Assembly: GCA_903923135.1 (NCBI GenBank)
Contig: CAIXWN010000203.1
Span: 1-42,275, forward strand
Reading direction: 5' to 3'
DNA: 42,275 nt
Origin: an uncultured Caulobacteraceae bacterium
Lineage (GTDB): Bacteria; Pseudomonadota; Alphaproteobacteria; Caulobacterales; Caulobacteraceae
Made by a program: the position numbers and the translations under genes. Positions 31,281-40,503 of the stretch are shown piece after piece. The notes beneath the pieces are model-generated. The model saw only the letters and a list, made by a program, of their open reading frames with translations, had not been told where the DNA came from and ran no database searches. The first letter of the stretch is position 1, and each line of letters opens with the position of its first letter.

Positions 31281-32362
31281 TCCTCCCCGCCCGCGCCATG
31301 CAGTCCGACTATATGAACTTTGCCAAGTTGCGGGTGGCGGCGCGCTTCGGCCTGGCCAGCAGCGGGGTCGCCGATTGCGCCATGGCCGACCTGGCCCCGA
31401 CGCTGGACGACCTGGCCCTGCACGGGCCCAACGCCTATGGCTTCGCGCCTCTGACCGATCGGATCGCCGGCCGGTTCGGCGTCGAGCCTGCCCACGTGGT
31501 CGCCGCCGGGGGCGCGTCGTTCGCCAACCACCTGGCGTTCGCCGCCCTGGTCTCGCCGGGCGACGAGGTGCTGATCGAGGATCCGACCTATGAACTGCTG
31601 CGGGCGACCCTGGGCTATTTCCAGGCCGACCTGCAGACCTTCCCCCGCCGCCCCGCCGACGACTGGCGGCTGGACCCCCACGCCGTCATCGAGCGCCTGA
31701 CGCCGCGCACCCGCCTGGTGGTGCTGACCAATCTGCACAACCCCACCGGAGCGCTGGCCGGGGAGGGCGCGGTGGCGGCCATCGCCCGTGCGGCCGATCG
31801 AGTCGGCGCCCTGGTGCTCATCGACGAGGTCTACCGGGAATTGCTGTTCCGCTCCGGCGAGGCGCACACGGATTTTCGCCCCGACGGCAACATCGTGGTC
31901 ACCAGCAGCCTGACCAAGGCCTATGGCCTCAGCGGTCTGCGCTGCGGTTGGATCCTGGCTCCCGCCGGGGCGGCCGAGCGCATGCGGCGGCTCAACGACC
32001 TCTTCGCCTCCCTGCCGCCGCACATGGCCGAGCGGCTGAGCGTGCGAGCCTTCGATCGCCTGGGGGGCCTGCGTGAGCGGGCCAACGCCATGATCGACGC
32101 CAACCGGGCGGCGTACCGGGAGATCCTTGGCGAACATCCCCGCCTGGAGCAGACCGTCTTCGACCAGGGCACGACGGTGTTCCCCCGCGTCGCCGGCGCC
32201 GACGGCGAGACGGTCTACCAGCGGCTGCTGGCCGACTATGAGACCAGCGTGGTCCCGGGCCGGTTCTTCGGCTGTCCGGAGCACATCCGCATCGGCCTGG
32301 GCGGCGATCCGGCGATGACCCGGAGTGGCCTCGAACGAATACGGGCGTTCCTCGACGCCTGA
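31277..32362 (+). CDS. Class I/II PLP-dependent aminotransferase
   Basis: A 361-aa fold-type I aminotransferase with NPTG (N155), DEVY (183-186) and the PLP-lysine context SLTKAYGLSGLRCGW (K214). The start ATG at 31277 overlaps the permease stop (ATGA). The coupling suggests catabolism of the amino acid taken up by the permease. It is related in its PLP-lysine segment to the aminotransferase at 1547-2683, but the two are clearly different proteins. Substrate unknown. Confidence 0.92.
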   Translation: MILPARAMQSDYMNFAKLRVAARFGLASSGVADCAMADLAPTLDDLALHGPNAYGFAPLTDRIAGRFGVEPAHVVAAGGASFANHLAFAALVSPGDEVLIEDPTYELLRATLGYFQADLQTFPRRPADDWRLDPHAVIERLTPRTRLVVLTNLHNPTGALAGEGAVAAIARAADRVGALVLIDEVYRELLFRSGEAHTDFRPDGNIVVTSSLTKAYGLSGLRCGWILAPAGAAERMRRLNDLFASLPPHMAERLSVRAFDRLGGLRERANAMIDANRAAYREILGEHPRLEQTVFDQGTTVFPRVAGADGETVYQRLLADYETSVVPGRFFGCPEHIRIGLGGDPAMTRSGLERIRAFLDA

Positions 32363-32586
32363 GCACCGGATTTCAAGCTATGCTGTGAAGACTGTGCGTT
32401 TTCCCACAATGTTGCTTTGATGTTGATGACGACCCTGCCAAGCGTGGCTTCAATCACGCCGAATTTACTGTTCAATGGCGGCGGTTGCAGGTTCATCTAT
32501 TCAATCGGAGGCGTCGGGGCCGCCTGGCGACGGTCGCGCGCCAGTGTATCCGCTATGCGACGCTGGACCCTTTCGGAGGAAACCCT

Positions 32587-33387
32587 ATGACCACAACAAT
32601 GGCGATCCGCCGCCATGGCATCGTCAAGATCGATCCGGGGGCCCTGATCGGCCTGGCCGGGCACAAATCCGTACACGGAAAGATTGCCCCGGGGTTCAAG
32701 GCCCGCAAGCGGCTGAACATGACCTTCAAGGGCGGACGCACCATCGCCAACCTGTCGTTCCGCAGCTTCTACGTGGCGGGAGCCAGCTGGGCGGCCTCCG
32801 ACATCCAGAATATCGACACCGCGCTCTCCGGCGCGATGGCCGATCCCCATCTGAACAATGTCATGCAGCAGTACTATCCGGGAGCCGCGCCGATCACCAC
32901 GACGTTCCTGGGTTCATCCAAGCTGCCCGGGGCCGCTCCGGCCAAATTCACGCGGGATGACGTCAATCCGGTGGTGGCCGGCCTGATCAAGGACGGAACC
33001 CTGGCCGGCGTCGATTTCGACAATACGATCATCTGCCTGTTCCTGCCCCCCGGAAGCGAACTTACCACCGACGCCGCCGCTGGGGTGGGCAAGGTGAAGG
33101 GCGACACCGACGACAACCTCGACAGTTCGAAAGAGGGGCTGGGGGGGTACCACGGCTCCTGCCACATCGGCGCCCAGCGGGTGTATTTCGCCGTCGGGGT
33201 CTATTCGCAGTTCATCGGCGGCAAGCCCAATGGCATCCCTGTCTGGCCGGACTCCTGGAAGAACATCGTCGCCACCTTCTACCACGAGCTCAACGAGGCG
33301 CGCACCGATCCGGATGTCGAGGACGCCATCCGCCAGAACAAGGACGCCCTGCTGGGCTGGTATTCTGACGCGCAGGGCGGCGGCTAG
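32587..33387 (+). CDS. EXORDIUM/PHI-1-like putative metalloprotein, cut by an amber codon
   Basis: A 266-aa product up to TAG (33385-33387). YHGSCHIGAQRVYFAVGVY (about 188-206) and the zinc-type motif HELNEARTDP (233-242; HExxE) resemble EXORDIUM/phosphate-induced-1-like proteins and related HEL-EA-TDP families, in which a GEIGD segment follows. Here the codon where Glu of GEIGD is expected is TAG, and the frame then continues in register with IGD and 43 more conserved-looking residues to TGA at 33526. GGAGGA lies about 6 nt before the ATG at 32587, which decides the start. It is either a recent nonsense mutation or a read-through gene. Confidence 0.75.
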   Translation: MTTTMAIRRHGIVKIDPGALIGLAGHKSVHGKIAPGFKARKRLNMTFKGGRTIANLSFRSFYVAGASWAASDIQNIDTALSGAMADPHLNNVMQQYYPGAAPITTTFLGSSKLPGAAPAKFTRDDVNPVVAGLIKDGTLAGVDFDNTIICLFLPPGSELTTDAAAGVGKVKGDTDDNLDSSKEGLGGYHGSCHIGAQRVYFAVGVYSQFIGGKPNGIPVWPDSWKNIVATFYHELNEARTDPDVEDAIRQNKDALLGWYSDAQGGG

Positions 33388-33528
33388 ATCGGCGACATCC
33401 CGATGAATGAGGCGGGCGCCAATCTGCGCAGCGTCATGGTCGAGGTCGGTCTGGTCAACGGCAAGACCGCGCCGATCCAGCTGATGTGGTCCAACGCGGT
33501 GGGCGGTCCGCAGGGGCCGTTCGCCTGA
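33388..33528 (+). other. In-frame continuation of the amber-interrupted gene
   Basis: The same frame after the TAG runs for 46 sense codons (starts IGDIPMNEAGANL, ends GGPQGPFA) and stops at TGA 33526-33528. Codon usage is as GC-rich at third positions as neighbouring genes, and the ILE-GLY-ASP directly after TAG completes the expected GEIGD motif. The full product would be 313 aa. Confidence 0.75.
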
Positions 33529-33576
33529 CGCGCGCCATCGCCGGGGTCGCCCGCGCGGCTCCGGCGATGGCGATGA

Positions 33577-34377
33577 TCAGCGCCGCACCAGGCGCGTATA
33601 GAGATGCCAGGTGGCGTAGCCGAGCACGGGCAGGACGATGGCCAGGCCCATGAACGCCGGCAGACAGCCCAGAACCAGCAGTCCGGCCACCCTCAGGCCC
33701 CAGGCCGCCGTGACCAGCGGGTTCTCCCGCACGGCCCGGAGCGAAGTGGTGACCGCCGTCCATGGATCGGCCGCTCCGTCGACGACCATGGGAAACGAGG
33801 TGAGGCCGAGCGCCAGGGTGGCGCAGGCGAAGGCGAGACCGACCAGATTACCCAGAACGATCAGCGTCCAGCCCTGCGGGGTCTGCAGCACGTGGCGGAT
33901 GAAGTCGGCCCCGCCGACGACGCCCGAGGTCGGGCCGAAGCCGATCGTGGCCGCGGCGATCAGCGAGGCGGCGCCCAGCCAGCCGATGAACAGGATCGCC
34001 AGGCCGGCGGTCAGCGTGAGAAGACTGGCTCGCGTCCGGCCCGTGAACGGGTCGAGGAAGTGCATCCAGCCGGAATCCAGACCGGCCTCCCGTCGCCGGG
34101 CGATCTCGTAGAACCCCGCCGCCGCCGCCGGGCCGAGGATCGAGACGCCGGCCACCAGGGGGAAGAACAGCGGCAGCAGGCGGTCGTCGATGGTCATCGC
34201 CGCGGCGACGAAGCCGATCACGGGGTAGAGCAGGGCCAGCACCAAGATGTCGCCGCGCCGGGCGCGGAAATCCTTCCATCCCTCCGCCAGGGCCCAGTCG
34301 AGGTCGCTCGAGTCGATGTGGCGCACGGCGGGCGGCGCGCCTGAGGCGGGCGGCGTCAGGGCCTCTGAAAGGGTCAT
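33577..34377 (-). CDS. DUF2189 family integral membrane protein
   Basis: A 266-aa protein with a short cytoplasmic N-terminus (WALAEGWKDFRARRGDIL, about 28-45) and about six hydrophobic segments. The layout (GPAAAAGFYEIARRREAG, then FPMVVDGAADPWTAVTTSLRAVREN) is typical of DUF2189, a family sometimes described as cytochrome-oxidase-subunit-I-like. Function unknown. I chose the ATG at 34377, behind GGAGG; a start at 34401 is possible. Confidence 0.85.
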   Translation of the reverse strand: MTLSEALTPPASGAPPAVRHIDSSDLDWALAEGWKDFRARRGDILVLALLYPVIGFVAAAMTIDDRLLPLFFPLVAGVSILGPAAAAGFYEIARRREAGLDSGWMHFLDPFTGRTRASLLTLTAGLAILFIGWLGAASLIAAATIGFGPTSGVVGGADFIRHVLQTPQGWTLIVLGNLVGLAFACATLALGLTSFPMVVDGAADPWTAVTTSLRAVRENPLVTAAWGLRVAGLLVLGCLPAFMGLAIVLPVLGYATWHLYTRLVRR

Positions 34378-34503
34378 CGGGCGTGTCCTCCGGCGTGTCA
34401 TCGTTCCGCCCGGTTCGGGACGTTTTGGAAACGACAATCATTCGCAAGACGCAGTTGACGCTGCGGCGCCCGCCGCCGTCAATTCAAGTCCGGGTGATCG
34501 CCC

Positions 34504-35487
34504 TCAGCCGACCATGCCGTTGAGGCCGACAGCAAGCAGGCCGACGACCAGCAGCGAGGCGGCCACGCTCGAGCCCAGGAAGAGCAGCGCCATCCTGACC
34601 AGGGCGCCGGCCACGCTGGTCCGGTAGACGCCGCGCATATGGACGAACAGGTGAACCGGCGCCGGTAGCAGCAGCAGGAAGGCCCAGTCGTCGACCACCG
34701 GGGTCAGCAGCAGGCCCAGGGTGATCACCACCCCCATCGCCGACAGCGAATGCAGCGAAAAGATCGTGTGGTCGAAGAGGAAGAAGCGTCGCTGGAAGAC
34801 GAACAGCAGGCTGAGCAGCAGGGCCGACACCGGCAGCATCAGGAAGGCGAACCGTTCCGACCACTGCTCCAGGATCAGGTGAAACCTCTCAGGATCGTCC
34901 AAGGTCTTGCGGAGACGCTCCTCAAGCCAGTTGCTGGCCGCCACGTTGGGCTTTGAGCCACCGATCGTCACGTGCACCTGGCCCAGCCTGGCCTGCACCG
35001 CAGCCTTCTCCGCCGGGGTCAGCTCGGAAAACGAGTGGGTGGCGGCGGCCGTGGTGACAACCTTGCCATTGGCTTCTGTGGTCGTGGTGGACGTCACCTT
35101 GCCGAACTTGCCCCCCGAGGTCAGGCCGCCGACCACGAAGAGCGCCAGCAGCACCACCAGGAACAGCCGCAGCGGCGGAATCTGCGGCGCCCTGTGGCCT
35201 TCCAGATAGGCGCGGGTAAGCCTTCCCGGCCGAAACATCAGGTCTGGCAAGGTGCGCCACAGGCGCCCGTCTGCGTGCAGCAGGCCCTCGACCACCTCGG
35301 CGGCCAGCTTGACGATCGAACGGTGGAAATCCTCGGCCGACTGGCCGCAGCTATGGCACCAGGGACCCTGGAGAGGGGTGGCGCAATTGGCGCACGCCGT
35401 CCCCGGCGCCGGGACGTGTCCGGGACGGACGGAACTCACGAAGCCTCCGGCCGACGCCGCCGCCGCGATTTCCAGGTCGTTCGACAC
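34504..35487 (-). CDS. DUF3667 family membrane protein with zinc-ribbon
   Basis: A 327-aa protein: N-terminal zinc ribbon CANCATPLQGPWCHSCGQ (two CxxC pairs), a conserved helical stretch HRSIVKLAAEVVEGLLHADGRLWRTLPDLMFRPGRLTRAYLEGHR (two parts of the family signature), a first membrane helix, a variable loop, and four C-terminal membrane helices. This is the standard DUF3667 arrangement; function unknown. The likely start is GTG at 35487 after GGGGA; a TTG at 35517 would add ten residues. Divergent from the GGT gene. Confidence 0.87.
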   Translation of the reverse strand: MSNDLEIAAAASAGGFVSSVRPGHVPAPGTACANCATPLQGPWCHSCGQSAEDFHRSIVKLAAEVVEGLLHADGRLWRTLPDLMFRPGRLTRAYLEGHRAPQIPPLRLFLVVLLALFVVGGLTSGGKFGKVTSTTTTEANGKVVTTAAATHSFSELTPAEKAAVQARLGQVHVTIGGSKPNVAASNWLEERLRKTLDDPERFHLILEQWSERFAFLMLPVSALLLSLLFVFQRRFFLFDHTIFSLHSLSAMGVVITLGLLLTPVVDDWAFLLLLPAPVHLFVHMRGVYRTSVAGALVRMALLFLGSSVAASLLVVGLLAVGLNGMVG

Positions 35488-35641
35488 GCCGTTCCCCGCT
35501 GATCCCCGACGGTCCAAGCCTAGCCGAGGACGCCGCAGCGCCCAAATTCAATCGACCCGGCGGGCGGACGTTTCGTCGCAAACACCGCCGCGCGGGCGCC
35601 GCCGGCCTCGACTTCGGCGAATTTCTGGTATGGAGGCGGCC

Positions 35642-37390
35642 ATGATGACGAAAACCGCCCGCCTCGCACCGCTCCTGCTGGCCCTGTGCGCCCTTTCGGC
35701 CCTGCCCGCGCGGGCCGCCTCGCCGCCCGCGGTGGAGTCTTCCGCGGGCATGGTGGTCACCTCCCAGCACCTGGCCTCCGATGTCGGCGCGGAGGTGCTC
35801 CGCAAGGGCGGCAACGCCGTCGATGCGGCGGTGGCCGTGGGCTACGCCCTGGCCGTGACCCATCCCTGCTGCGGCAACCTGGGCGGCGGCGGCTTCATGC
35901 TGATCCACCTGAAGGATGGCCGGAACGCCTTCATCAACTTCCGCGAGCGCGCTCCGCTGGCCGCGACGGCGGACATGTATCTCGACGCCAAGGGCGATCC
36001 CATCCCCGAAAAGAGTCTGGCTGGCTGGCTGGCGGTGGGCACGCCCGGCACGGTGCTCGGCCTGGAAACGGCGCTGAAGCAATACGGCACCCGGCCGCGG
36101 GGCCAACTTATCGCCCCCGCCATCCGCCTCGCCGACGACGGCTTCGTTCTCCGTCAGGGTGACCTCGGCGTGATCAACGCCGGGGCCCTGGCGGCGCCGG
36201 CGGGATCGAATGTGCGGGCCATCTTCAGCAACGGCGGCAAGCCGTTCGTGGCCGGCGACCGGCTGGTCCAGAAGGACCTGGCGCGGTCGCTGCGGCTGGT
36301 CAGCGATGGCGGCGCCCAGGCGTTCTATCACGGCGCCAACGCCGACGCCGTGGCGGCCGCCAGCAAGGCCAACGGCGGCCTGCTCACCCGCGCCGACTTC
36401 GAGTCCTACACCATCACCCAGGACGCGCCGATCACCTGTACCTATCGCGGGTACACCGTCATTTCCGCCCCGCCGCCCAGTTCCGGCGGGGTGACCATCT
36501 GCGAGATGCTCAACATCCTGCAGGGCTATCCGCTCAGCCAGTACGGCTATCGCTCCGCCGCCGAGGTGCACGTGATGACCGAGGCGATGCGGCGCGCCTA
36601 CTACGACCGCAACAGCGTCCTGGGCGATCCGGCGTTCATCAGCAATCCGGTGGCGCGCCTGACCTCGACGGCCTACGCCGACACCCTGCGGGCCGGCATC
36701 GATCCGGCCCGCGCCACGCCGTCGGCCTCGCTCGGCAATGCCGTCGCGCCGCACGAGAACGCCAACACCACCCACTATTCGGTGGTCGACCGCTGGGGCA
36801 ACGCCGTGGCGGTGACCTACACCATCAATGACGACTTCGGCGCCAAGGTCATCGCCGACCGCACCGGCTATCTGCTCAACGACGAGATGGACGATTTCAC
36901 CGCCAAGCCCGGTTCGCCCAACGGGTTCGGTCTGGTGCAGGGCAAGGCCAACGCCATCGCCCCGGGCAAACGGCCGCTGTCCTCCATGGTCCCGACCATG
37001 ATCCTCAAGGACGGCAAGCCCGTCCTCGTGGTGGGATCGCCCGGCGGCGCGCGGATCATCACCACCGTGCTGGAAATCCTCGTCGCGGTGATCGACCACC
37101 AGGTTCCCTTGCAGGAGGCCGTGGACGCTCCCCGGTTCCACCACCAGTGGCTGCCCGACACCTTGCAGGCCGAGCCCGGCGCCCTGTCGCCGGACGTCGT
37201 CGCCGCCCTGGAGAAGATGGGCCACAAGGTCGTGCCGCTGGAGGTGTGGACCGCCGGCAATTCCGCGGCCGTGATCGGCGTGTCGCCGCACGATCCGGCG
37301 GTGGCCCGGGCGCTGGGCTTCCCGCACACCGATGTCTTGCTGGGCGCCAACGACGTGCGCACGCCGGCCGGGTCCGCGGCCGCGCCTTGA
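35642..37390 (+). CDS. ggt: Gamma-glutamyltransferase
   Basis: A 582-aa periplasmic proenzyme that cleaves and transfers gamma-glutamyl groups (glutathione breakdown). A signal peptide (about 7-26) precedes the large-subunit region with GGNAVDAAVAVGYALAV and GGGGFMLI. The PPPSSGG motif is at about 278-284. The autoprocessing/catalytic Thr is the first Thr of TTHYSVVD (about T376), and the oxyanion region KRPLSSMVPTM follows. All essential motifs are present, so it should mature to two subunits. The ATG at 35642 is 6 nt after GGAGG. Confidence 0.95.
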   Translation: MMTKTARLAPLLLALCALSALPARAASPPAVESSAGMVVTSQHLASDVGAEVLRKGGNAVDAAVAVGYALAVTHPCCGNLGGGGFMLIHLKDGRNAFINFRERAPLAATADMYLDAKGDPIPEKSLAGWLAVGTPGTVLGLETALKQYGTRPRGQLIAPAIRLADDGFVLRQGDLGVINAGALAAPAGSNVRAIFSNGGKPFVAGDRLVQKDLARSLRLVSDGGAQAFYHGANADAVAAASKANGGLLTRADFESYTITQDAPITCTYRGYTVISAPPPSSGGVTICEMLNILQGYPLSQYGYRSAAEVHVMTEAMRRAYYDRNSVLGDPAFISNPVARLTSTAYADTLRAGIDPARATPSASLGNAVAPHENANTTHYSVVDRWGNAVAVTYTINDDFGAKVIADRTGYLLNDEMDDFTAKPGSPNGFGLVQGKANAIAPGKRPLSSMVPTMILKDGKPVLVVGSPGGARIITTVLEILVAVIDHQVPLQEAVDAPRFHHQWLPDTLQAEPGALSPDVVAALEKMGHKVVPLEVWTAGNSAAVIGVSPHDPAVARALGFPHTDVLLGANDVRTPAGSAAAP

Positions 37391-37442
37391 ACACCGGCGG
37401 CGGTTCCGATCTAAAAGGCCCCCACAACCGGGAGCCCACGCC

Positions 37443-38180
37443 ATGTCCGATCTCGTTCTTCGCACCGACTCCGGGGGCGTGACGCAGCTCACCCTGAACC
37501 GGCCGGAAAAACTCAACGCCCTCAACGTCGCCCTCTTTGAGGCGCTCGACGACCATGTCAGCGATCTCGAGTCCAATCCGGTCGGCGTTGTGGTGCTGCG
37601 CGGCGCGGGGCGCTGCTTCTCGGCCGGCCACGACCTGGGCGACATCGCCACGGGCGAGAGGCTGCCACGGCCGAACTACCAGTCCCACGTCATCGAACGC
37701 CTGGCCGACCTGCCCGTTCCGGTGATCACCGCGGTGCACGGTCACTGCTACACCGGCGCTCTGGAATTGGCCCTGGCGGGCGACATCATCCTGGCGGCGG
37801 AGTCGGCCAGGTTCGCCGACACCCACGCCAAATGGGCCCTGACGCCGGTTTGGGGCCTGAGCCAGCGCCTGCCGCGACGGGTCGGGACCTACAAGGCCCG
37901 CGAGATGATGTTCACCTGCCGCACCTATTCCGGCCGTCAGGCCGAGGCCATGGGCCTCGCGAACCAGTGTGTCGGCGACGAGGCGTTGGACGCCGCCCTG
38001 GCCGCCCTGACGGCGGAGATCCTGGCCAATTCGTCTTTCAGCCATGCGGCCAACAAGCGCCTGCTGCTGCATACCGATGGCCTGCCCGTCGCCGCCGGCC
38101 TCGCCCACGAGATCTATCACGGCGAGGGCCGGGGCCCGGACATGGAGACGCGGATCGGGGCGTTCACGAAGAAGGCCTGA
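37443..38180 (+). CDS. Enoyl-CoA hydratase/isomerase family protein
   Basis: A 245-aa crotonase-fold protein: TLNRPEKLNALN, the oxyanion segment GAGRCFSAGHDLGD, and the second oxyanion/active-site block AVHGHCYTGALELALAGDIILAAE. In classical hydratases a Glu follows the second glycine region; here the sequence GALELALAGD keeps one Glu. The C-terminus is shorter than that of E. coli FadB-type enzymes but usual for bacterial paralogues. The substrate may be any acyl-CoA. It lies 52 bp after ggt with its own ribosome site. Confidence 0.9.
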   Translation: MSDLVLRTDSGGVTQLTLNRPEKLNALNVALFEALDDHVSDLESNPVGVVVLRGAGRCFSAGHDLGDIATGERLPRPNYQSHVIERLADLPVPVITAVHGHCYTGALELALAGDIILAAESARFADTHAKWALTPVWGLSQRLPRRVGTYKAREMMFTCRTYSGRQAEAMGLANQCVGDEALDAALAALTAEILANSSFSHAANKRLLLHTDGLPVAAGLAHEIYHGEGRGPDMETRIGAFTKKA

Positions 38181-38340
38181 CGCCAGGGCGGAGGCCAGCC
38201 TTCGCTCTGGCAGGCCGGTGGCGAAAGCGGGCCTGATCCGTCCCGCGAGCCGGGATTGGGGCCGCCTCGCCGGGTCAGCTGGCGAACGGCGGCTTCCGCC
38301 CGAACGTTGCGCCGGAAGACCTCGGCTCAGCGCGGCCGGC

Positions 38341-40059
38341 TCACAACACGCACCCGTAATGCGCCGACGAGACCAGCCGGACATATTTGTCGTGCAGTGA
38401 CCCCGGCCGGAGGGGTTCGGGGCGCTCGGGCTGACGCCAGGTCGAGAGTCGGCGGGCGATCTCGTCCTCGGGGATGTCGAGCGTCAGGGTCCGGGCCGCC
38501 GGATCGATGACGATCGCGTCGCCCTCCTGAACCACCGCGATCGGACCACCGCGCGCGGCCTCGGGTGAGACGTGACCGATCAGCACGCCGTGCGATACGC
38601 CGGAGAATCGGCCGTCGGTGATCAGGGCGACGGCCTCGCCGAGGCCCCGGCCCTGCAACTGGATGGTCAGCATCACCATTTCCGGCATGCCCGGCGCGCC
38701 CACCGGCCCGACGTGGCGCACAACCACCACATCTCCCGGGACGATCCGGCCGGCGCGGATCGCCGCAAGGGTGTCGGCCTCGGACTCGAAAATGCGTGCG
38801 GGGCCGCGAAACCGGCCGGCCTCCAGGACCTTGCCCGATAGTTTGAGCAGGGCGCTTTCCGGCGCGAGATTGCCCTTGAGGACGCTGATGTGCTGGTTCG
38901 GCGGGGCGATCGGAGTGGCGACAGGCCGGACGATGTCCTGCGGGCCGATCTCCTCGAGGGCCGGCGTCGTTTCGAGGTTTTCGGCGAGAGTCCGGCCGGT
39001 GACCGTCATGACGTCGCCGTGAAGCAGGCCGGCCCGCAGGAGTTCCTTCATCACCACGGGCGCCCCGCCGATGGCGTGCAGGCTGACCATGGCGTAGGGG
39101 CCGTGCGGCTGAAGGTTGACCAGCAGCGGGATCCGCTCGCCGATGGCCTGGATGCGATCGATGGTCAGGGGGACCCCGGCCTCGCGGGCGACCGCCAGCA
39201 GGTGCAGGTAGAGGTTGGTCGAGCCGCCCATGGCGTAAGCCGTGGCGACGGCGTTCTCGAAGGCGCGCTCGGTCAGGATGTCGCGCGGCCGGATTCCGGC
39301 GTCGATCAGGCGGTAGAGGGCCTCGACTGTGGCGTGGGCCTGGGCGCGGACATCGGTGTGAATGTCGCTGCCGGCGCCGGTGTCGGCCGGGTGGGATGCG
39401 CCGCGCGGCAGCATCATGCCGATGGCCTCGGCGATGGTGGACATGGTGTTGGCGGTGAACATCGCGCCGCAGGTTCCGCTGCCGGGCATGACGCTGCGTT
39501 CTATCTCCAACAACTCGGCTTCCGGGATGCGGCCGGCCTCGCGGGCGGCGCGGGCCTCGGCGTAGTCCATGATGGTCAGGTTGTTTCCCTTGGCGGTCCA
39601 AGCGCCCGAGGCGACCCGGCCGGGCGAACTGGTCCCGGGATAGAGCACCAGGCCGAAGGCGTTGGTCCGGGCCAGAGGCATCAGGGCTGCGGCCCCGGTC
39701 TTGTCGCAACCGGAGATGACGATCATGGCGTCGCCATGGTGGGCGTGGTGGCCGATTTCGAAACAGTCGGCGACCACCTCGCGGGACGGCAGGCTGTAGC
39801 CCGCCGTGGGGGTTCCCTGGGTCAGGGCGTCCGACACCGCCGGCGCCCCGACGATCAACCCCTGGCCGCCGCGCTCGGTGATCAGCTCGACCAGCAGGTC
39901 GCCGATGGCGCGGACCCGGTTGTTGCAGCGATGGGCGTTGGTCCAGGCGGCGGCGACGGTGACCACGGCGGTGCTCGCCGCGGCGCGATCCGGATCGAAG
40001 CCGGCGGCCCGCAGCTCGACGCGGGATCGCTTCCAGAAGGTGCTGCTGTCCTGGGGCAA
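38341..40059 (-). CDS. IlvD/Edd family dehydratase (probable sugar-acid dehydratase)
   Basis: A 572-aa Fe-S dehydratase of the IlvD/Edd family. Three Cys ligands are in place: C45 (RCNNR), C118 (SGCDKTG) and C197 ([14 protein letters not shown]). The C-terminal [21 protein letters not shown] motif is standard. Length and the pattern resemble aldonate (arabinonate/xylonate/gluconate-type) dehydratases as much as dihydroxy-acid dehydratase. Since it closes an operon with a PdxA2-like dehydrogenase, a cupin and a TIM-barrel protein, a role in sugar-acid catabolism is more likely than branched-chain amino-acid synthesis (inference). Confidence 0.9.
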   Translation of the reverse strand: MPQDSSTFWKRSRVELRAAGFDPDRAAASTAVVTVAAAWTNAHRCNNRVRAIGDLLVELITERGGQGLIVGAPAVSDALTQGTPTAGYSLPSREVVADCFEIGHHAHHGDAMIVISGCDKTGAAALMPLARTNAFGLVLYPGTSSPGRVASGAWTAKGNNLTIMDYAEARAAREAGRIPEAELLEIERSVMPGSGTCGAMFTANTMSTIAEAIGMMLPRGASHPADTGAGSDIHTDVRAQAHATVEALYRLIDAGIRPRDILTERAFENAVATAYAMGGSTNLYLHLLAVAREAGVPLTIDRIQAIGERIPLLVNLQPHGPYAMVSLHAIGGAPVVMKELLRAGLLHGDVMTVTGRTLAENLETTPALEEIGPQDIVRPVATPIAPPNQHISVLKGNLAPESALLKLSGKVLEAGRFRGPARIFESEADTLAAIRAGRIVPGDVVVVRHVGPVGAPGMPEMVMLTIQLQGRGLGEAVALITDGRFSGVSHGVLIGHVSPEAARGGPIAVVQEGDAIVIDPAARTLTLDIPEDEIARRLSTWRQPERPEPLRPGSLHDKYVRLVSSAHYGCVL

Positions 40060-40079
40060 GGGTCGGCTCCGTGGCGCTC

Positions 40080-40097
40080 ATGATCCGGCAGGATCAT
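40080..40097. repeat. Short inverted repeat in the cupin-dehydratase gap
   Basis: ATGATCC (40080-40086) and GGATCAT (40091-40097) are a perfect 7-bp inverted repeat with a 4-nt loop, placed 20 bp upstream of the dehydratase start. It may be an internal operator or an mRNA hairpin that tunes expression within the operon. Confidence 0.4.
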
Positions 40098-40131
40098 AGG
40101 CGCGGACCGGGAGCCGCGGCGAGGTGGCGAA

Positions 40132-40503
40132 TCAGCCCGGCGACAGCCTGTCCAGCATCCGCCGAGTGCGCTTGGTCTCGACGTCGCCGGTGTTCACGGT
40201 CGTCGCCGGTTCGAGCAAGAGGATGTGGCAGGGTTCCGTCAGGGCTTCAGGCCGGTGCTCGACGCCGTGCGGAACGATGATGAACTCACCGACGTCGAGG
40301 TCGACGTCGTGGTCGCGGAATCCCATCCGCATCCGCCCCGCCACCACCAGGAACAGTTCGTCCTCGGCCTCGTGACGATGCCAGTCGAAGGCTCCCTCGA
40401 AGCGGGCCAGCTTGACCTGAAAGTCGTTGATGTCACCCGCGATTTTCGGGCTCCAGGCCTCGGTCACCTCGGCGAAGGCGGCGGCGAGGTTGATCTTGTT
40501 CAT
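40132..40503 (-). CDS. Cupin-domain protein
   Basis: A 123-aa single cupin. Motif 1 is WHRHEAEDELFLVVAGRMRMG (metal ligands H, H, E), motif 2 is GEFIIVPHGVEHRPEAL (His ligand). Such small cupins act as isomerases, dioxygenases or sugar-binding subunits. The ATG at 40503 overlaps the stop of the TIM-barrel gene (ATGA), so it belongs to the operon. The specific reaction is unknown. Confidence 0.9.
   Translation of the reverse strand: MNKINLAAAFAEVTEAWSPKIAGDINDFQVKLARFEGAFDWHRHEAEDELFLVVAGRMRMGFRDHDVDLDVGEFIIVPHGVEHRPEALTEPCHILLLEPATTVNTGDVETKRTRRMLDRLSPG

Noticed and set aside
32485-32586. Upstream extension of the EXORDIUM-like gene to the ATG at 32485
   Set aside because: The added residues are R-rich and not conserved-looking, while a strong GGAGGA directly precedes the ATG at 32587.
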